Below, one piece after another: positions 60,443-64,000 of a DNA stretch of 64,000 bases. Every line of letters starts with the position of its first letter. Position 1 is the first letter of the stretch. The notes beneath the pieces were generated by a model that ran no database searches, was not told the DNA's origin, and saw only the letters and a list, made by a program, of their open reading frames with translations. The DNA comes from an uncultured Prevotella sp. (lineage in GTDB: Bacteria; Bacteroidota; Bacteroidia; Bacteroidales; Bacteroidaceae). The translations under genes were made by a program, and so were the position numbers. The stretch is from assembly GCA_944319815.1 (NCBI GenBank), contig CALUEX010000005.1, positions 42,504-106,503 on the forward strand, read 5' to 3'.

Positions 60443-60834
60443 AATATTTTAGTTGTAAACATCGAATAAAAACACGAAATATTTTCATATAAAAGCGCAC
60501 AAAACACCATGGGCGCTACATACCCAATCTTTATTATCCAACAAAAACAACATGGCGGCATCCTGCTAATACGCCATATCGCGGTAGTTAGTTCCTTTTG
60601 TGCAAATAGTGACAGGCAAGCGCAACGGCAAAGGGGAAACAAAGTTTGGAGGCTTGTTTTTACTGAAACGCCATACCGTCATTGCCAAGATTGTGGCAAA
60701 TGTGTTACATAAACGGTTTAGGCCTTAGGCAAGAGTTATCGGCATTGACGGCACAGGTGGGGACATCTTGCCGAAGACAACGAGGCAACCTACCGCACAA
60801 CTGACAAGCTACGCCAAGACGCCCAACTCGGCAT
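60443..60834. other. Gene-free stretch between lplA and the acyltransferase
   Basis: About 390 bases with only short, unsupported reading frames. I see no repeat of either dispersed family and no clear hairpin. Confidence 0.5.
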
Positions 60835-61572
60835 CTACAGACCCTTGACGTACTTGTTGATGCACTTACGGTCCCAGTTGACGCCGCGCTTCACTATCCT
60901 GGCCGGACTGCCGGCTATGATGACGTTAGGCTCATCGAAGCGTTTAGTGACGATACTGCCCCAGCCTACGATGCTGTTGTCGGCTATGCTGACGTTCTTG
61001 CCTATCTTAACGTCCTTGCCTACCCATACGTGGCGCCCTATCTTGATGCTCTCGGCATAATTGACCGGACGGCCGTCAAGGTCGGTTATCGTGTGTGCGT
61101 CGGTACACCACACGTCTACGCCCCAGCTAAGCTGGCTGTCGTCGCCTATCGTCACGCTTGAGTTGTCCTCTTGCAGGTATAGCGTAACGCCGTTGATTAC
61201 AACGCGGTCGCCTACCGTGACGGTGCATCCGTTAGCCGTGCGCGACACGCCCGGCCCCAGTCCGGGCAACTGTCCGATGACGAGTTTCAGGCCTGTCATG
61301 CCCAAGATTGTAGAATAACGCACGATGACCGTACCCATGTCAACGCGGTTGCCGTCACCCTTGATGATGAGCAGGAAGCCGCCGCCCGTCAACAAAGCCT
61401 CGGCTTCGTCTTCCGAACCGAAACGTAACGCCACGCGGTTGTCGTTCCCGATGATGGAAATACATGAACGCCCGAGCATACCGTTAATCCTTTCGTCCGT
61501 CATTTGGAGGCAGTCTACTTCCCTGTCGGGGAACATGAATACGAGATGATTGCCGTGTCCTTGAATGTCCAT
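60835..61572 (-). CDS. Hexapeptide-repeat acyltransferase (245 aa)
   Basis: A left-handed beta-helix O-acyltransferase. The N-terminal ~100 residues are a beta-rich region (MDIQGHGNHLVFMFPDREVD). The hexapeptide coils run from ~100 to 235 (VVINGVTLYLQEDNSSVTIG, IGRHVWVGKDVKIGKNVSIA), with the acetyl-CoA/active-site His in WCTDAHTI and the end NVIIAGSPARIVKRGVNWDR. Relatives O-acetylate sugars of surface polysaccharides. The acceptor here is unknown and no glycosyltransferase is adjacent. Confidence 0.85.
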   Translation of the reverse strand: MDIQGHGNHLVFMFPDREVDCLQMTDERINGMLGRSCISIIGNDNRVALRFGSEDEAEALLTGGGFLLIIKGDGNRVDMGTVIVRYSTILGMTGLKLVIGQLPGLGPGVSRTANGCTVTVGDRVVINGVTLYLQEDNSSVTIGDDSQLSWGVDVWCTDAHTITDLDGRPVNYAESIKIGRHVWVGKDVKIGKNVSIADNSIVGWGSIVTKRFDEPNVIIAGSPARIVKRGVNWDRKCINKYVKGL

Positions 61573-61657
61573 TGATGTTACCTTAATAATTATATATTAC
61601 CCAAAATGGGGACGATACCCTGCCGACAACGGCCTTGGCATAAACGTCCACGTGATG

Positions 61658-61665
61658 CAAAGGTA
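61658..61665 (-). promoter_or_regulatory. -7 box for the 245-aa acyltransferase
   Basis: TACCTTTG on the minus strand; leader about 80 bases; no clear -33 box. Confidence 0.5.
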
Positions 61666-61741
61666 ATACCTATAAGCTGAATTTTGCTTTATGGAAGCCT
61701 TATTTTGCGTTTTTTTATTATCTTTTCCGGATACAATCATG

Positions 61742-61824
61742 CGTAAAAGGGCATCTTTCACCTTGCAAAAGATGCCCTTTTACGAAACGATATGCCACCT
61801 TTTACAAGACGAGAGGTGGCATAT
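61742..61824. repeat. REP-like repeat cluster, copy 8 (two hairpins)
   Basis: First hairpin: CGTAAAAGGGCATCTTT (61742-61758) with its perfect complement (61768-61784). Second: ATATGCCACCT (61790-61800) with AGGTGGCATAT (61814-61824). It fills part of the 412-base gap between two acyltransferase genes; the rest shows nothing recognised. Confidence 0.9.
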
Positions 61825-61984
61825 TGGCAAGTCTTTGGCTATCAGCAAGATAGCCACAAGGCAGCTACCGCTGCCACGTTCGCGCCCGAAGCTCTACAGG
61901 ACGTTCACTGTGCGGTAATTGGCGCACATGGCTTCAGGCGTTAACCGCGGCGACTGATGTGCTTACTGCCTGAAAAATCCATGG

Positions 61985-62557
61985 TCATTGCTTTTTAGGT
62001 TTGATTTCCTTGACCACCCTTGCGGGGTTGCCGGCTACCACCGTCATTGGCGGCACGTCGTGGGTAACAACGCTGTTTGCCCCGACTATTGAACCGTAAC
62101 CGATGGTTACGCCGGGCAGGACGGTAGCCCCGATGCCTACCCACACCTTGTCCTCGATGACGATTGGCCGCCCGTAAGTGGCACTGCGGTTATCGGGGTC
62201 TGGGTCGTGGTTGATGGTTATGAGGTTGACTTTGGGGGCAATGAACACGTCGTTGCCAAGGGTGATGCCGTCGCAGTCGAAGAACGTGCAGCCCTGCTGT
62301 ATCCAGCAACGCTTGCCCATGCGGATGTTCTTGCCGTAATCTACGTAAAACGGAGGCAGGAGGGTTACACTCTCGTCAACCTCGCGCCCAGTGATGCGCG
62401 ATAGGTAGCTGCGCACCTCTTCAGGCGTATGCCAACCGACGTTCAGTTCGGCGGCCAGCTTCATGGTGTCCCAGATGGCGTTGATTAACTTATCGTAACC
62501 TGGTTCGTCGGGAGAGACGAGTTCTCCCGACAGGTCTTTCTTGAAAATGTCTTCCAT
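61985..62557 (-). CDS. Maltose/galactoside O-acetyltransferase-like protein
   Basis: A 190-residue hexapeptide acetyltransferase, starting at ATG 62557 (MEDIFKKDLSGELVSPDEPG). The N-terminal helical cap is followed by coils with FYVDYGKNIRMGKRCWIQQG, the catalytic His in LITINHDPDP, and GVTIGYGSIVGANSVVTHDV near the end. Family members use acetyl-CoA to acetylate sugars or glycosides. The physiological acceptor is unknown. It lies 90 bases after the AraC-type gene on the same strand. Confidence 0.9.
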   Translation of the reverse strand: MEDIFKKDLSGELVSPDEPGYDKLINAIWDTMKLAAELNVGWHTPEEVRSYLSRITGREVDESVTLLPPFYVDYGKNIRMGKRCWIQQGCTFFDCDGITLGNDVFIAPKVNLITINHDPDPDNRSATYGRPIVIEDKVWVGIGATVLPGVTIGYGSIVGANSVVTHDVPPMTVVAGNPARVVKEIKPKKQ

Positions 62558-62584
62558 AAATCCTTTGCTTTTATGATACAAGTG

Positions 62585-62592
62585 CAAAGGTA
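62585..62592 (-). promoter_or_regulatory. -7 box for the O-acetyltransferase
   Basis: TACCTTTG on the minus strand, about 28 bases before ATG 62557; no clear -33 box. Confidence 0.5.
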
Positions 62593-62648
62593 AGGCATTA
62601 GTCCAAAAGGCATTTTGCCCGTTGGCTCAATTTGTTTTGCCCTGTGGC

Positions 62649-63470
62649 TCAATTATTGCTGTTCACCGGAGAGAAGCCGTACATCTCCTTATACGCCCTT
62701 GAAAAATGTGACAAGTTCCTGAAACCTACGGCATAACAGATGTCGGTCACCCTACGCTTGCCCTGCATTATAAGCTGGTGGGCAGCCTCAAGACGGCGGC
62801 GGATGAGCCATTTGCGGGGCGAAATGTCGCTGACCTTGGCGAAGTCGCGCTTGAACGTAGCCAAGCTGCGCCCCGTATAGCTTGCTATTTCGTCCATCGA
62901 AAGGTCGTACATATAGTTCTCGTTAAGGAAATCGAGGATGTCGATTTTCCATGGTTCGACGAAATCGAACAGCGAGGCAAACAAGTTCTTGTCAGTGTTG
63001 AGGAGGACATACAGCCCTTCGGTCATCTTCAACTTCAACACATCTTCCGTCGGCTTTACCCCCGAATCGAAATAAGGCAGCACCGACTCGAACAGGCTGC
63101 GGACATCAGGACGGTCGCCTGAAATGACGTACAGGCTCGACTTGCCACGCCTTGCATTGCCTGGAATGTCGTTGCGGTCGAGCTTATTGTAGAACTCGCG
63201 CAAGAAAGAACGCGAGAACCTCAACGCTACCGAAAAATAAGGCTTGTCCTCCAATGCATACTTTTGCAGCCACATACGGTTATCACGACGCATAAAGGCG
63301 CAACCGCCAGCCTGCAATACGGTTTTATTCCCATTGTCGTTTATCTCCAACTTGCCTGAACATAGATAGACAAGCGTATGCTCGCTGTTCTCGTGCGCAC
63401 AGCCTCGGTCGTCAGTAAAGTAACTTGTGATGAACACGTTTGAGCAGTCAAAAACTTTTAATTTCTCCAT
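62649..63470 (-). CDS. AraC-family transcriptional regulator
   Basis: A 273-residue regulator. The N-terminal ~165 residues are a cupin-like effector domain (LEINDNGNKTVLQAGGCAFM). The C-terminal double helix-turn-helix has MDEIASYTGRSLATFKRDFA and VTDICYAVGFRNLSHFSRAY, both AraC signatures. ATG 63470 is preferred over a TTG two codons upstream; AGGG lies 6 bases before it. It may control the acetyltransferase just downstream, but that is inference. Confidence 0.93.
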   Translation of the reverse strand: MEKLKVFDCSNVFITSYFTDDRGCAHENSEHTLVYLCSGKLEINDNGNKTVLQAGGCAFMRRDNRMWLQKYALEDKPYFSVALRFSRSFLREFYNKLDRNDIPGNARRGKSSLYVISGDRPDVRSLFESVLPYFDSGVKPTEDVLKLKMTEGLYVLLNTDKNLFASLFDFVEPWKIDILDFLNENYMYDLSMDEIASYTGRSLATFKRDFAKVSDISPRKWLIRRRLEAAHQLIMQGKRRVTDICYAVGFRNLSHFSRAYKEMYGFSPVNSNN

Positions 63471-63489
63471 ATTCAACCCTGTTTTGCCG

Positions 63490-63497
63490 CAAAGTTA
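63490..63497 (-). promoter_or_regulatory. -7 box for the AraC-type gene
   Basis: TAACTTTG on the minus strand, about 20 bases before ATG 63470; no clear -33 box at 19-21 bases. Confidence 0.55.
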
Positions 63498-63811
63498 CGG
63501 TTTTTATCCGTCAAACGCTTTGCTGCGCGGCTCATTTTTACGGCAAAACTTGCATAAAACCATAAAGGATTAGGCAACGTATCCCACCGAACCTAAAGCA
63601 TTGGACGGACAAGCCCGACAACAGTAACGGCCTGTCAGCCCAATGCTTTATAGTTTATACGCGGCGTATGCGTGCGGCGTTAAACAAAACGCGAACCACA
63701 ATAAAGAGCCGTTGCCGCTGTTTTTTAACATAAACCCGTTAGCTGTCCTGCGGTTATTTTGACGGCTAAAAACTGCCAACGGCGCAGCAACCAAAGACCG
63801 ACGTGCGCGCA

Positions 63812-63890
63812 AGACATGGCCTTTTGCCTCACGAAAAGGCATCTTTCACGCCGTAAAAGGGCATCTTTTGCAAGGCAATTCACGGCCTTT
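63812..63890. repeat. REP-like repeat cluster, copy 9
   Basis: ACATGGCCTTTTGCCTCACG, AAAAGGCATCTTTCACGCCG and TAAAAGGGCATCTTTTGCAA are direct rather than inverted units. The rest of the 63471-64000 gap has no supported gene; the short reading frames overlap the repeat. Confidence 0.75.
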
Positions 63891-64000
63891 CGGCAACACG
63901 CTGACGGCCAGGCAGATAGAGGCCTGACCTTTCCTGAAATTAGTTGACAGTTATGTTGGTTAATAACAGTCTTTGTTTACAATATCAGGTGTTATTCCTT

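Noticed and set aside
63648-63947. Small frames near the right edge
   Set aside because: They overlap a REP-like cluster, are under 70 residues and have no promoter or family features.

Overview
This window comes from a Bacteroidota chromosome, most likely a Prevotella-type member of the Bacteroidales. Three things point there. Many genes are preceded by the Bacteroides-type promoter (a TTTG box, 19-21 bases, then TAnnTTTG). The gene content is typical: PPi-dependent phosphofructokinase, pyruvate:ferredoxin oxidoreductase, methylmalonyl-CoA mutase with a sodium-pumping decarboxylase, a DUF4296 lipoprotein and a FadL-like 'hemin receptor'. The order ileS-dksA-lspA also fits. No rRNA, tRNA, CRISPR array, phage or transposase gene was seen. 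It reads as ordinary core chromosome with an unusually rich set of small intergenic repeats.

Layout. 1-3.4 kb: the N-terminal half of PFOR and an AAA ATPase (minus strand). 3.4-6.2 kb: an ATP-grasp-like unknown and a secreted GH43 glycosidase. 6.5-14 kb: a minus-strand cluster ileS, dksA-like, lspA, DUF4296 lipoprotein, a 66-residue protein and comEC. 14.4-25.5 kb: a frameshifted arginase-family gene, a FadL porin, a Tyr/Gly-rich secreted protein, prmA, a GH25 lysozyme, pfp, a small unknown, an acyltransferase and a large amidase/golvesin lipoprotein. 25.6-35.1 kb: methylmalonyl-CoA mutase (mutA, mutB), a YidE-type transporter and three sodium-pump decarboxylase subunits; together these cover parts of the succinate-to-propionate route. 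35.3-41.5 kb: a LuxR regulator, a flavodoxin lipoprotein, a thioesterase, rny, zapA and unknowns. 41.9-48.6 kb: rfbA, a Wzc-type tyrosine kinase, a HAD protein, gtrA, and an ECF sigma factor with a membrane protein and a secreted protein. 49.1-53.2 kb: glmS, fmt, mnmA. 53.3-60.3 kb: a complete glycine cleavage set (lplA, gcvT, gcvH, gcvPA, gcvPB, lpdA) on the minus strand. 60.8-63.5 kb: two hexapeptide acyltransferases and an AraC regulator.

The most unusual content lies between the genes. One family is a modular palindromic repeat built from units such as AAAAGGGCATCTTT and CAATATGTGCCCTTTT; it occurs in at least nine intergenic places and often forms near-perfect hairpins. A second family is a composite cassette built from GGAGTTAAG units, a CGCTC..TCGCT segment and sometimes a CTCCCCTCGGGGAG palindrome; it fills at least seven intergenic gaps in both orientations. 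Two further single-copy elements have terminal inverted repeats of 20 and about 30 bp.

All calls were made by eye from sequence and protein motifs; no database search was run. Start codons were moved inward where a signal peptide, family N-terminus or promoter made that clearly better.
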